This document shows, piece by piece, positions 27,131-35,888 of a DNA stretch of 64,000 nucleotides (position 1 is the stretch's first letter; every line of letters starts with the position of its first letter). Both the position numbers and the translations under genes were made by a program. The DNA is from Amaricoccus macauensis_A (GTDB taxonomy: Bacteria > Pseudomonadota > Alphaproteobacteria > Rhodobacterales > Rhodobacteraceae). The notes below the pieces were generated by a model. The model worked only from the letters and a program-made list of their open reading frames with translations, was not told the DNA's origin and did not search any database. The stretch spans positions 124,001-188,000 of the forward strand of contig NZ_JBNAFY010000003.1 in the NCBI RefSeq assembly GCF_049800915.1, in the 5' to 3' direction.

Positions 27131-28066
27131 ATGCAGAAGATCCTTTTCTCCGTATCCGAGTCGGAATTCCGGGCGTTCGCCGGTCCAATCGAGACAGCCT
27201 GCCGAGCAGCGGGACTTGACCCGACGATCTCGAAGCAGCCGCAGGATCCCACCAGCATCGATTACATCGTCTTCTCGCCCGACGGTCCGATCGCTGATTT
27301 CTCACCCTTCACCGGGCTCAAGGCGGCGCTGAGCCTCTGGGCCGGTGTCGAGCGGATTGTTGGCAATGAGACGCTGAAGGCTCCGCTCGCGCGCATGGTC
27401 GATCCAGGCCTGACCGAGGGCATGGTCGAATACGTGACCGGCCATGTCCTGCGCTACCATCTCGGGCTCGATGCGATCCTGGCCACCCAGCGCGGGAGAT
27501 GGGCGCCGGAGCTGGCACCGCCACTGGCGCGCAACCGGACCGTGGGCATTCTGGGACTGGGCGCGCTGGGAGCGGCCTGCGGTCTCGCGCTCGCATCGCT
27601 TGGCTTCAGCGTGGCAGGCTGGAGCCGGAGGCCGAAAGAGATCGACGGCATCGAGTGCTTCAGCGGTGACGCAGGCCTGAACGAGATACTGCGCCGATCG
27701 GATATTCTCGTCTCGCTCTTGCCGGCCACACCACAGACCGAGAGCATCCTCGGCGCAGAGGAGTTCGCGCTCCTGCCCGAAGGGGCCTGCCTGATCAATC
27801 CGGGTCGCGGCACGCTGATCGACGATGACGCGCTTCTTGCTGCGCTCGATGGCGGCCCGCTGGCCCATGCCACCCTTGATGTCTTCCGTACCGAGCCCCT
27901 GCCTGCGGATCATCCCTTCTGGGAGCATCCGAAGGTCACGGTGACGCCCCATATCGCCGCCGCAACCCGGCCCGAGACCGCCGGGGAGGTCATTGCAGAG
28001 AACATAAGGCGCTCGGAAGCGGGGCTTTCCCTCCTGCATCTGGTGGATCGCTTGGCAGGCTACTGA
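27131..28066 (+). CDS. ghrA: Glyoxylate/hydroxypyruvate reductase A-type D-2-hydroxyacid dehydrogenase
   Basis: A 311-residue protein whose core GILGLGALGAACGLALASLG binds NAD(P), with NPGRGTLIDDDALLAALDGG and the acid-base region HPKVTVTPHIAAATRP (catalytic His) in the C-terminal half. The catalytic arginine and glutamate are in SWAGVERIVGNET-like SLWAGVERIV and FRTEPLPADHPFWEHP. It reduces glyoxylate or hydroxypyruvate with NADPH in the cytoplasm. The spacing after rodA (72 bp) leaves room for its own promoter. Confidence 0.87.
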   Translation: MQKILFSVSESEFRAFAGPIETACRAAGLDPTISKQPQDPTSIDYIVFSPDGPIADFSPFTGLKAALSLWAGVERIVGNETLKAPLARMVDPGLTEGMVEYVTGHVLRYHLGLDAILATQRGRWAPELAPPLARNRTVGILGLGALGAACGLALASLGFSVAGWSRRPKEIDGIECFSGDAGLNEILRRSDILVSLLPATPQTESILGAEEFALLPEGACLINPGRGTLIDDDALLAALDGGPLAHATLDVFRTEPLPADHPFWEHPKVTVTPHIAAATRPETAGEVIAENIRRSEAGLSLLHLVDRLAGY

Positions 28067-28169
28067 CCACACCTGCGGCATTCATTTGACAGTTTGTTGA
28101 CACCTGTCGCAGGTTGGCGCGGAGCCCTGCCCGGTCCTCGGGCGGTCGTCATTTCCAAGGATGGATGCC

Positions 28170-29054
28170 ATGCCCAGACTTCGTTCGTGTTCTGCCTTTG
28201 CGATTGCCACCGTGCTCTCTGCCGGATGCCTCACCGGCCCTGTCCTGGCGCAGGATACGTCGACCGAGACGCCGCCGGTGCCCCAGAACGATCTCCTGAA
28301 CGCAACGGTCTGGATGGAGACCTCGGTCGAATACAAGGCAACGGTCCTGCAGCTCTTCAAGCTTGCAAGAACGCAACTCGATGCAGCGCTGGCCGATCCC
28401 ACCTGGAGCGCCATGCCGGACAAGCAGGTCGAGGGCTACGAGGACCAACCGGTCGCCATCATCGCAGACCTCGACGAGACCCTGCTCGACAACGGCAACT
28501 ACGAGGCCTCGCTCATCACCCGCGGCACGAGTTTCAGCTCGTCCGAATGGACCGACTACGTGAACAGCGAAACCTCGGGGGCCGTCCCCGGCGCGCTGGA
28601 CTTCCTCAATCACATCGACAGCCTCGGCGTGAAGATCTTCTACGTCTCGAACCGAAAGGCCATCGAGAAAGAGGGCACGATCTCGAACATGGAAGCGCTC
28701 GGCTTCCCCATGGGAGGGAATGTGGACACGGTGCTGCTGCGGGGCGACCGTGAGGAATGGGGATCGGCAAAGGAGAACCGGCTCGCCTTCGTCGCGAAGG
28801 ACTATCGCGTGGCGCTGGTCATGGGGGACAACCTCGGTGATTTCAGCGATGCGGCCGACGGGACGATCGCCGAACGGGATGCCTTCCTCGAAAGCTCGCT
28901 CGATCACTGGGGCCACGATTGGATCATGTTCCCCAACCCGGAATACGGTTCCTGGGAGTCCGCAGCCTTCGGTGGCGATTGGTCGAAGCCGTCCGATCAG
29001 CGTCGCCAGGAGAAGATCGACGCGCTCGACCCCTGGGTTCCCGACGCGCAGTAA
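28170..29054 (+). CDS. 5'-nucleotidase, lipoprotein e(P4)-type acid phosphatase
   Basis: About 294 residues. A lipoprotein-like signal (LSAGC near residue 20) is followed by the HAD motif I ADLDETLLDNGNY and motif III/IV-like VMGDNLGDFSDAADG. The order fits class C/e(P4) outer-membrane phosphatases, which dephosphorylate nucleoside monophosphates (NMN in Haemophilus) in the periplasm. The ATG at 28170 has AAGGA 8 bp before it and is preferred to 28161. It lies at the left end of the region with the DUF465 gene. Confidence 0.83.
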   Translation: MPRLRSCSAFAIATVLSAGCLTGPVLAQDTSTETPPVPQNDLLNATVWMETSVEYKATVLQLFKLARTQLDAALADPTWSAMPDKQVEGYEDQPVAIIADLDETLLDNGNYEASLITRGTSFSSSEWTDYVNSETSGAVPGALDFLNHIDSLGVKIFYVSNRKAIEKEGTISNMEALGFPMGGNVDTVLLRGDREEWGSAKENRLAFVAKDYRVALVMGDNLGDFSDAADGTIAERDAFLESSLDHWGHDWIMFPNPEYGSWESAAFGGDWSKPSDQRRQEKIDALDPWVPDAQ

Positions 29055-29164
29055 CCAATCCCGTATTAGCCACCGGAAAGTTGATACGCATCAAGGTGGT
29101 TGCGGGGCCTGGCTTTACCATCGGCAGGACACGAGAGCGTCCAGCGGACAAGAAGGAGACAACC

Positions 29165-29398
29165 ATGGCCCATGCCCCGCACGAACTCGCCGAGGAATTT
29201 CCGGACAAGGTGCAGCGTATCCAGGTTCTCAAGGCGACCGATGCGCATTTCCGCAAGCTGGCGGAAGAATACGAGACCGTGAACCACGCCGTCTATCGGG
29301 CAGAGGCAAACCTCGATCCGACGGACAATTTCCATGAGGCCGAGCTTCGCAAGAACCGTCTCGTGCTCAAGGACCAGATCGCGCGCATGCTCGCCTGA
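29165..29398 (+). CDS. DUF465 (YdcH) family protein
   Basis: A 77-residue helical protein, with EEFPDKVQRIQVLKATDAHF and AELRKNRLVLKDQIARML as the family's two helices. Function unknown. Small YdcH proteins are soluble and may act as coiled-coil partners. A second, shorter DUF465 protein occurs at 46.4 kb. The ATG has AAGGAGAC upstream, a strong ribosome site. Confidence 0.85.
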   Translation: MAHAPHELAEEFPDKVQRIQVLKATDAHFRKLAEEYETVNHAVYRAEANLDPTDNFHEAELRKNRLVLKDQIARMLA

Positions 29399-29422
29399 TC
29401 GATCGAACAGCCATCCGCGGGA

Positions 29423-30280
29423 TCAGCGATCCAGAAAGGATACGATCTCGCGGACGGCCGCGATGCGCGCATCGGCATTGAACTCCAATGTACTAAGCGC
29501 GGATTTCTGCGCCTGGTCGAATCCGTGGGTGACGCCGCGAAACGTGCCGACCTCGACCTCCGCGCCCAGAGCCTGCTCTTTCGCGGCAAGGTCCAGGCAA
29601 TCGCGATCATCCGCAATCGAATCGCCCTCGACCAGCAGGAAGAGCGCGGGCACATCCGCCGACCAGCCTTCCCGTCCGGCGATGCTGAGCGCCCCGCAAT
29701 AGGGATAGAGTGCGACGACGCTTTCAATGCCGGAAAGGCCGTCGCGCGCCAGGCTGTCGGGCCAGCTCTCGAGAATGGGGGGCACACGACCGGAACTGGC
29801 GAGCGCGAGGAAATCGAAGATCGCCCAGCCGCCGTGCGAAGCACCGATGAGCGCAATGCGATCTCCATCCACGAACTCCATCGCGCGGGCCTCGTCGATG
29901 GCAACGGCAACATCTCCTGCCCGTTCCGCGCCGGTCAGAAGCTGGCCCGAACAGATCAACCGCCAAGCCTCGTATTTCCCGTAGTCACGCGGTCCATGAC
30001 TGTCGATGACGATCGAGGCCCAGCCGGCCTCGGCCAGCGCGTGCGCGAGAAACCCGAGATTGTCCTTTGGCCCGTCGCAGCCTGAAAACAGTAGCGCGGT
30101 GGGAAAGGGTCCATCGCCGGTTTCGGGGATCACCGTTCGGTAGTATGGAGCGAGCGTCGCCGCTAAAGCCGCCGGCGTGTGATCCGCGGTGGACCATCCC
30201 ATCGGACCGCGCAGCGTATTTACCCCGACCGCACCGAACGCGGCGACAAGGGTCAGGATTCCTGCTGCTATCGCCGTCAT
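29423..30280 (-). CDS. Dienelactone hydrolase-like alpha/beta hydrolase
   Basis: A 285-residue hydrolase with an N-terminal membrane anchor or signal (residues 4-22), the nucleophile elbow GASHGGWA and a C-terminal GVTHGF that supplies the histidine. LLFSGCDGPKDNLGF is the oxyanion strand. It likely cleaves a lactone or ester in the periplasm. Third gene of a minus-strand operon of three serine hydrolases, starting 27 bp after the Abhydrolase_9 gene. Substrate unknown. Confidence 0.75.
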   Translation of the reverse strand: MTAIAAGILTLVAAFGAVGVNTLRGPMGWSTADHTPAALAATLAPYYRTVIPETGDGPFPTALLFSGCDGPKDNLGFLAHALAEAGWASIVIDSHGPRDYGKYEAWRLICSGQLLTGAERAGDVAVAIDEARAMEFVDGDRIALIGASHGGWAIFDFLALASSGRVPPILESWPDSLARDGLSGIESVVALYPYCGALSIAGREGWSADVPALFLLVEGDSIADDRDCLDLAAKEQALGAEVEVGTFRGVTHGFDQAQKSALSTLEFNADARIAAVREIVSFLDR

Positions 30281-30307
30281 GAGAGATCGGGGCTCCGTCG
30301 GTGCAGT

Positions 30308-31963
30308 TCAGTAGGCTGGCGGGCGGCGGGCAAAGATGTCCCTGAGTGTCTCCGTCCGCTCTGCGGTCCAGTCGTCCGGAGCCGCGACCGCAACCCAGGC
30401 ATCGATATAGTCCTGCGCCGCGTATTCGTGTCCGAAACCTTCTATTTGCTGCGAAGTGGCCATGTCCAGACCGAGCTGCAAGGTGGTGACGAAGGGAAAC
30501 CAGCGGAACTCCGGCGCAACATCGGGAGCGCGCGGGCTGTTCATCCACTCAGGGCGCTGAAAAGCCGACGTAAACGTGAAATTAACGATTGGGTCGCTGC
30601 CGTATTGCAGAAAAACGAACCGCATCGGCCCCCAGGGAGGATCGCCCTCAAGTCCGGTGCCGTTCTGGTTCATAGCACGGATCAGGGTGCTGTTGCCGAA
30701 AATGGGGCGCCAGGCCGCGCTGCCCTCGACGCGATCGTTGCGCACATCCTGCCAGATGGGACTGAGGAAGGGCGAGCCGGCCCAGACCCCGCCCGAGATC
30801 GGATCGGCCAGGAGATCGAGCAACGGGAGCGTGGCCTGCGAATTGTAGGCGCCCTGGCTCAGCCCGAAGACGTAGAGCTGGGGGCGGTCGTCTTTCGGAA
30901 GTCTCGCCCAGTAGTCGTAGATTGTCTGGAACAGCGCTTGAGACTGATCGAGCCCGTATTCCGGGTGAACCATCAGGGCAAGCGCGCTGGTCAGATAGGA
31001 ATACTGCACCCCCACGGTGGCGATATCGCCGCCACGGATGAATTCGAGCGTGTCCTGCGCGTATTTATCCATGAACCCCGTGCCGACGGGCGTTGCGATC
31101 AGAAGCGCGGACCGCTCAAAGGCCCCGACACGCAGCAATTCGGCCAGCGCCAGATCGGCGCGCGCCTGTGGCGTCGGCGCCGAATTCCGACCCACATAGA
31201 CCCGGATCGGCTCGATCGCATCAGGGTCGAAGGCGCGCAATTCGTCAATCTCCGGCGCCCGGGAGACGAAGGCTCTGCCCCAGCGGCCCATGTCGCGCCA
31301 GCCGATCAGGGAGTGCGGACTGCCCGAAAGATCCGGATCGTCCGGCGGTGCCAGATCGGGGGAAATCATTTCGTCGGCGGTCTCGAAGAAGCTGTCGGCA
31401 GCTCGAAAGGCCCGATCCACGAAAACGCCATCCGTGACCGCCCAGGCCAGCCAGGCCGTCAGGCTCAGGGCGATGAGCACGCTCACACGGGGCGGAAGGA
31501 CACGGGCCAGCGTGGCTTCGATGCGATCGAAGAGAACGCCCAAGGCGCGAAAGATGAGCCAGAGTATGAGCATGACCACGGCGCTGATCGCGAAGACCTT
31601 CGTCGGGTGAGACGTATCGACCGGGGGCATGCCTGCGACATCCCGGACCGCATTCTGCCAATCCGCTGCGTGGAACATGGAGTAACCCACGCCCAGGGCA
31701 ACGAGGACATAGATCACCACGCGCAGAAACACCTCCACCCGCGGATGCTTGGTCGGAAGTTGCAGGAAGCGCCAGATCAGGAGCAGGAGGTTGCCGGCCT
31801 CGTATCCCAGTGCGGCCACGAGACCGCTGATCAGACCCTGCAGCAGCGGATCGCGGGGAACGAGCGAGGGCGTGAAAGAGGCGCAGAAGGCGGCAGCGGC
31901 AATGACCAGCCCCAGGAGACTCGGCCGTAGACGGGAATGAAAGAAGCCCAGAATCCTGAGCAT
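30308..31963 (-). CDS. Alpha/beta-hydrolase with N-terminal membrane domain (Abhydrolase_9 type)
   Basis: A 551-residue protein. The N-terminal third has about five membrane helices (Abhydrolase_9_N type) and the rest is an alpha/beta hydrolase with GLSQGAYNS as nucleophile elbow and FGHEYAAQDYIDAW near the C-terminus carrying the histidine. The function of this family is unknown. The ATG at 31963 overlaps the stop of the patatin-like gene as TGATG, so the two are translationally coupled. Confidence 0.75.
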   Translation of the reverse strand: MLRILGFFHSRLRPSLLGLVIAAAAFCASFTPSLVPRDPLLQGLISGLVAALGYEAGNLLLLIWRFLQLPTKHPRVEVFLRVVIYVLVALGVGYSMFHAADWQNAVRDVAGMPPVDTSHPTKVFAISAVVMLILWLIFRALGVLFDRIEATLARVLPPRVSVLIALSLTAWLAWAVTDGVFVDRAFRAADSFFETADEMISPDLAPPDDPDLSGSPHSLIGWRDMGRWGRAFVSRAPEIDELRAFDPDAIEPIRVYVGRNSAPTPQARADLALAELLRVGAFERSALLIATPVGTGFMDKYAQDTLEFIRGGDIATVGVQYSYLTSALALMVHPEYGLDQSQALFQTIYDYWARLPKDDRPQLYVFGLSQGAYNSQATLPLLDLLADPISGGVWAGSPFLSPIWQDVRNDRVEGSAAWRPIFGNSTLIRAMNQNGTGLEGDPPWGPMRFVFLQYGSDPIVNFTFTSAFQRPEWMNSPRAPDVAPEFRWFPFVTTLQLGLDMATSQQIEGFGHEYAAQDYIDAWVAVAAPDDWTAERTETLRDIFARRPPAY

Positions 31964-33615
31964 CAATCCTGCCCCCCGCTAGAGAGCGGAAGGCACGGCA
32001 TTCCACCCGGCGGTGGTGTCGGAAGGTAGGCCTGCGTGTCGATCGGATCAAAGGCGAATGTGCGCCAGATTCGTGAGGGCAGTTCGGGATACTTGTCGCG
32101 GGGCGTCTGGATCTTGCCAAGGTTGTAGCCCTTTGCCGCGAGCGTCTGGCCATGCCCGGCGATGGCCCCCGCCCCACCCGGCAGGTTCCAGTCCATTCGG
32201 TAGAAATCGACGTGGGACCGGCGCGCAAGGTCCTCGGCCACCGGGCAAACTTCATCCTGCCAGTCGTAGTAGAAGGGAAGCGTTCCTTCCTCGTGGAACG
32301 GCATTTCCAGGCTGTCGAAGTATTTCACGATCGTCCGCTGAGCGAAGGTCTCGGTCGGATCGTCGCGGTCTTCGGTCCGGCCGAACACCGCAAGCCGCCC
32401 GTCGCCTTCCACGCCACGCCGTTCCAGCGCATCGAGCTTGCCCGAAAGCATGGCGGCCGAGATCCAGGCCTGCAGGCGGGGATCGGCAAACCCGCCCATC
32501 ATGACCAGCGGGCCTGCGGCGACGGAACTGTCCGCGCCGGCCGGAACCGCGATGGCATCAAGACCGATGGGCGCAACGCGCAACTTCCCGGTCAATGGGG
32601 TCATGAGTTCGGGCTCGCGGAGCGTGATGTTCAGGATATTCCGCCACGAGCGCGTGCTGGCGAGCACGAGCCGCTCCTGCATCTGGGTGCTGGACCCGAG
32701 CCATTCGCCCAAATGCGTGTTGGACGACAACGTCGTGAAGGTTTCGGGATCGCAGATCGCAATGAGGCGCAGGTCCGCATAGGAGAAGGGCGGTTTTGGC
32801 CGGCCTGTGACGGCAAGGGCGGTTGCGCAGATGCCGGGACCAACGGGGACATCCGTTGCCGGTGCCTGCTGCAGGGCCTTGTCGACCTGCCCGCGCGCGG
32901 CATTGGCCAGCGCCTCCATGCGCGCGGCGGCGGGGTCCTCTCCGGACTGTCCGAGCTGCGCAGGGCGCTCCGCATAGAGCGGCAGAGGCCCGGCCTCGTC
33001 CATGAGAGCATCATGCCATGCGGGGTCATAGACCCGCGCGGCACGGACCCAATCGCCGAAGATCGCCGCGTTGACCGAGGCGGTGGAGACGCCGCGCCAG
33101 TAGCGGCCGCCCAGCGCATTGCTCGAGCGATCAAAGAGGCCCAGCCAGGCGCCAATACCCGTGCCGACGAGCCGTCTGTATTCGCCATCGAAATTGGTGG
33201 AAAGCGCGAGAAACATCAGGGCGCGCGAGACGCCCTGGGCCTCCTCCGGGGTCAGCCAATCGTCATTTCGGTCAACCAGGGTTGGGTTTTCGAGCAGGGC
33301 GTCGAGCACAGCCGCTGCCGGGCCACCCGAGGACGAACCGGTCGCGCAGCGAAGGTCGATGCCCGCACGGGAACCGGGATGAGCGGCCTCCCAGGCGGAG
33401 GCGCGGGCCGCCGCGATCTCGACCTGACCCGACAGCCAGCCGAGCGTGGAGGCCCAGTTGTAGCCATTGCCCTGCATCACGACGCATTGCACGAAAACGC
33501 GGGACGGGACGGGGGCGGCCTGCGGGGAGGAAACGAAGAGAAAAAAACCGCTCAGCAAGGCCCATCCGAAGATGGCGCATCGCCCGAGCCAGTTTCTCAT
33601 GCTGTTCTGCTTCAT
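31963..33615 (-). CDS. Exported patatin-like phospholipase-type protein
   Basis: A 550-residue secreted protein with a signal peptide (residues 12-35, ending SSPQAA). CATGSSSGGPAAAVLDAL near residue 90 is a GxSxG patatin-like elbow, VQCVVMQGNGYNW is a possible oxyanion glycine loop, and MMGGFADPR is where the family's DGG/A catalytic Asp would be expected. The full length is unusual and the Asp motif is imperfect, so true phospholipase activity is not certain. First gene of a three-hydrolase operon. A CtrA-type box lies 85 bp upstream. Confidence 0.6.
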   Translation of the reverse strand: MKQNSMRNWLGRCAIFGWALLSGFFLFVSSPQAAPVPSRVFVQCVVMQGNGYNWASTLGWLSGQVEIAAARASAWEAAHPGSRAGIDLRCATGSSSGGPAAAVLDALLENPTLVDRNDDWLTPEEAQGVSRALMFLALSTNFDGEYRRLVGTGIGAWLGLFDRSSNALGGRYWRGVSTASVNAAIFGDWVRAARVYDPAWHDALMDEAGPLPLYAERPAQLGQSGEDPAAARMEALANAARGQVDKALQQAPATDVPVGPGICATALAVTGRPKPPFSYADLRLIAICDPETFTTLSSNTHLGEWLGSSTQMQERLVLASTRSWRNILNITLREPELMTPLTGKLRVAPIGLDAIAVPAGADSSVAAGPLVMMGGFADPRLQAWISAAMLSGKLDALERRGVEGDGRLAVFGRTEDRDDPTETFAQRTIVKYFDSLEMPFHEEGTLPFYYDWQDEVCPVAEDLARRSHVDFYRMDWNLPGGAGAIAGHGQTLAAKGYNLGKIQTPRDKYPELPSRIWRTFAFDPIDTQAYLPTPPPGGMPCLPLSSGGQD

Positions 33616-33699
33616 GCGCCCGACACCCCTCGAAGAACCGTCTAGCGCGAAAATCCTGCGGTTTGAACCGTTCTTCGGAGGGCAGTTTCCAATGTGGGA

Positions 33700-33714
33700 T
33701 TAAGGCGGGGTTAA
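33700..33714. promoter_or_regulatory. Putative CtrA-binding box
   Basis: TTAA at 33700-33703, 7 bp, then TTAA at 33711-33714 followed by C, which matches the alphaproteobacterial CtrA consensus TTAA-N7-TTAA(C). It lies 85 bp upstream of the patatin-like ATG in the promoter region of the hydrolase operon. Rhodobacterales use CtrA for motility, gene-transfer and other envelope functions. Binding is inferred from sequence only. Confidence 0.5.
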
Positions 33715-33795
33715 CGGCTTTCGGCGCTGCGCCGGACGGACTGCGGAGGGGCATGAAAACAAGGGGAAAATCGGTTCGAAGCCGCTCGGGGCGGA

Positions 33796-33835
33796 TGCAT
33801 ATTCCATGCATATTTCATGCATATTTCATGCAGAC
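33796..33835 (-). repeat. Array of 11-bp phased direct repeats (ATGCATATTYC)
   Basis: TGCA occurs at plus-strand 33797, 33808, 33819 and 33830, exactly 11 bp apart, with near-identical fill (ATGCATATTCC, then ATGCATATTTC twice, ending CAGAC). On the minus strand this reads TATGC-N6, close to the TATGG-N6 of the other two arrays. It is about 180-220 bp upstream of the patatin-like gene and about 420 bp 3' of the AraC-Ogt gene. Confidence 0.65.
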
Positions 33836-34258
33836 AATTTCCCGCATCCGTGACCGGATGGTTAACGGAGTGGGGGATTCTCGGTTTCGCGAAAACCGGA
33901 CAGAATAGGTGTGGAACGCTGCCGTTGCGCGGGACTGAGTAACGCCGCCCCCCGGATCGACGGCGCGCATGGCGCATGTGGCGCTCAGGTCGGCGGTGCC
34001 GGGAAACAGTGGCACAGAACAAACCGAAGGCGCCGTGCCTGCGACGGCCCGGTTTCGAAAACGTCAGCAATTCTGTCCCTTGCCGTCGTTCGAGTTCCGC
34101 GCGGCATCGGTCATGAAGGGATCGATAGATAGGAGCTGCTGGACCGCTTCAGCGGGGCGAAGCCCCGGATCGCGCACGCCCCGCCCCCCAAGGCGGGCGC
34201 GATTGCGCCCACCTCCGGGTCGCGCGCGAGCCTTGGGCCAAAGGCAGGATGGAGCGGC

Positions 34259-35110
34259 TCAGCCCGCCGCGACACCCCCGGCCTCGAAGCGTGCGGATTC
34301 CCAGGCCAGCATCGCGCGTTTGACCCCGAGGCCCCAGTGGTAGCCGCCGAGACCGCCGGATTTGCGCATGGCCCGGTGGCAGGGAATGAGCCAGCTCACC
34401 GGGTTGCGCCCGACGGCGGTGCCGACCGCGCGCACGGCCCGCGGATTTCCCACCGCGGCGGCGATGTCCGAATAGGTCGTGACATGGCCCGAGGGCACCT
34501 GCAGCAGGGCCTCCCAGACCTTGATCTGGAACGGCGCGCCGATCATGTGGATCCGCGCCTCGCCCCCCGCGCCGAAGGCCGCCTCGACCCAGGCCGCGAT
34601 CCGCTCCGGCGCCTCGACGAGCTCCGCTTCCGGCCAGCGGCTCCGCATGTCGGCCATCGCGGCGTCCCAACCGGTCTCGGAGGTGAAGGCAATCCCGCAG
34701 AGGCCCCGGCCCGTGCCCATGGCCAGCACCGGGCCGAAGGGGCTTTCGAATTGTCCCCAGGCGATTTCCAGCCCCGCGCCGCCGCGGGCATATTCGCCGG
34801 GGCTCATCGCCTCCCAGCGCAGGAAGAGATCGTGCAGCCGCCCTGCCCCGGACAAGCCGGAAGCATGCGCGGCATCGAGCACGGAATGGCGCTCGGCCAG
34901 GAGCGTCTTGGCGTGATCAAGCGCAAGATACTGCTGGTAGCGCTTGGGGCTCACGCCGACCCACTGGCTGAACACGCGCTGGAAATGCGCGGGGCTCAGC
35001 CCCACGCCCGCCGCGACATCCTCGAGAGAGAGCTGTTCGGGGGCGCGGGCGGCCATTTCGTCGAGCGCGCGCGCCATGACGCCGTAATGATAGGGTTGCA
35101 GTTCGGTCAT
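34259..35110 (-). CDS. AraC-domain methylated-DNA-protein-cysteine methyltransferase (Ada-like, without zinc domain)
   Basis: A 283-residue fusion: an AraC-type HTH (about residues 25-110, LSPAHFQRVFSQWVGVSPKRYQQYLALDHA-type motif in its first half) and an Ogt domain with IPCHRAMR (active-site Cys) and LQVPSGHVTTYSDIA. It removes alkyl groups from O6-guanine. Compared with E. coli Ada it lacks the N-terminal Zn/Cys domain that senses methylphosphotriesters, so it cannot be the classical Ada switch. Confidence 0.87.
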   Translation of the reverse strand: MTELQPYHYGVMARALDEMAARAPEQLSLEDVAAGVGLSPAHFQRVFSQWVGVSPKRYQQYLALDHAKTLLAERHSVLDAAHASGLSGAGRLHDLFLRWEAMSPGEYARGGAGLEIAWGQFESPFGPVLAMGTGRGLCGIAFTSETGWDAAMADMRSRWPEAELVEAPERIAAWVEAAFGAGGEARIHMIGAPFQIKVWEALLQVPSGHVTTYSDIAAAVGNPRAVRAVGTAVGRNPVSWLIPCHRAMRKSGGLGGYHWGLGVKRAMLAWESARFEAGGVAAG

Positions 35111-35243
35111 CGCCTGCTATTCCAGTATCCCAGTAAGATGCGGCCTTCTCGCCATTGGTGGGAGGTTAGCGCGCCCCGGCGATTTCAGGCCACCCGAATC
35201 CTGCTTATTGGGGCCGACCGGCCCTTTCACAACTGGGAGCTTC

Positions 35244-35888
35244 ATGCCCGAACAGCTGGACTACGCCACGATCTCGGAGATCTTCCGGCGGTTCCATGCG
35301 GCGGAGCCCGAGCCCAAGGGTGAGCTCAATCATGTGAATGCCTACACGCTTCTGGTCGCGGTGGCGCTCTCGGCGCAGGCGACCGACAAGGGCGTGAACC
35401 GCGCGACCGAGGCGCTCTTCAAGGTGGTGGACACGCCGCAGAAGATGCTCGACCTCGGCGAGGAAGGGCTGATCGAGCATATCCGGACCATCGGGCTCTA
35501 CCGCAACAAGGCCAAGAACGTGATGAAGCTCAGCCGTATCCTCGTGGAGGAATTTGGCGGCGAAGTGCCCTCGTCGCGGGCCGCGCTGAACGCCCTGCCC
35601 GGTGTCGGGAGGAAGACCGCCAATGTCGTGCTGAACATGTGGTGGCGAATGCCGGCGCAAGCCGTGGACACGCATATCTTCCGGGTGGGCAACCGCACCG
35701 GAATCGCCAAGGGAAAGGATGTCGTCGCGGTCGAGCGCGCCATCGAGGACCATGTTCCCGCCCCCTACCAGCTTCATGCCCATCACTGGATGATCCTGCA
35801 CGGGCGCTATGTCTGCACGGCGCGTAAACCCGCCTGCAAGGCGTGCCTGATACGCGACATCTGCGAATTCGAGGAGAAAACCCTGTGA
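35244..35888 (+). CDS. nth: Endonuclease III
   Basis: A 214-residue HhH-GPD glycosylase/AP lyase. LSAQATDKGVN, LPGVGRKTANVVLNM (catalytic Lys) and VDTHIFRVGNR (catalytic Asp) are intact, and a C-terminal 4Fe-4S loop has C-x6-C-x2-C-x5-C (CTARKPACKACLIRDIC). It repairs oxidised pyrimidines. The ATG has GGGAG upstream. The stop overlaps the PfkB kinase start as GTGA. Confidence 0.95.
   Translation: MPEQLDYATISEIFRRFHAAEPEPKGELNHVNAYTLLVAVALSAQATDKGVNRATEALFKVVDTPQKMLDLGEEGLIEHIRTIGLYRNKAKNVMKLSRILVEEFGGEVPSSRAALNALPGVGRKTANVVLNMWWRMPAQAVDTHIFRVGNRTGIAKGKDVVAVERAIEDHVPAPYQLHAHHWMILHGRYVCTARKPACKACLIRDICEFEEKTL

Larger units (their letters stand above)
33616..34258. other. 643-bp gene-free region between the hydrolase operon and the AraC-Ogt gene
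   Basis: No gene is supported. It holds the CtrA box and an 11-bp phased array (both listed separately), and a CGAAGAAC/GTTCTTCG inverted repeat around 33640-33677. Near the AraC-Ogt gene end lie CGGGGC-GAA-GCCCCG (34153-34167) and GGGCGC-GATT-GCGCCC (34195-34210). The last may end the AraC-Ogt transcript, though no T-run follows. Confidence 0.5.

Noticed and set aside
30179..31930. Plus-strand frame of 583 codons across the hydrolase operon
   Set aside because: Antisense to the Abhydrolase_9 gene and charged in composition. No support.
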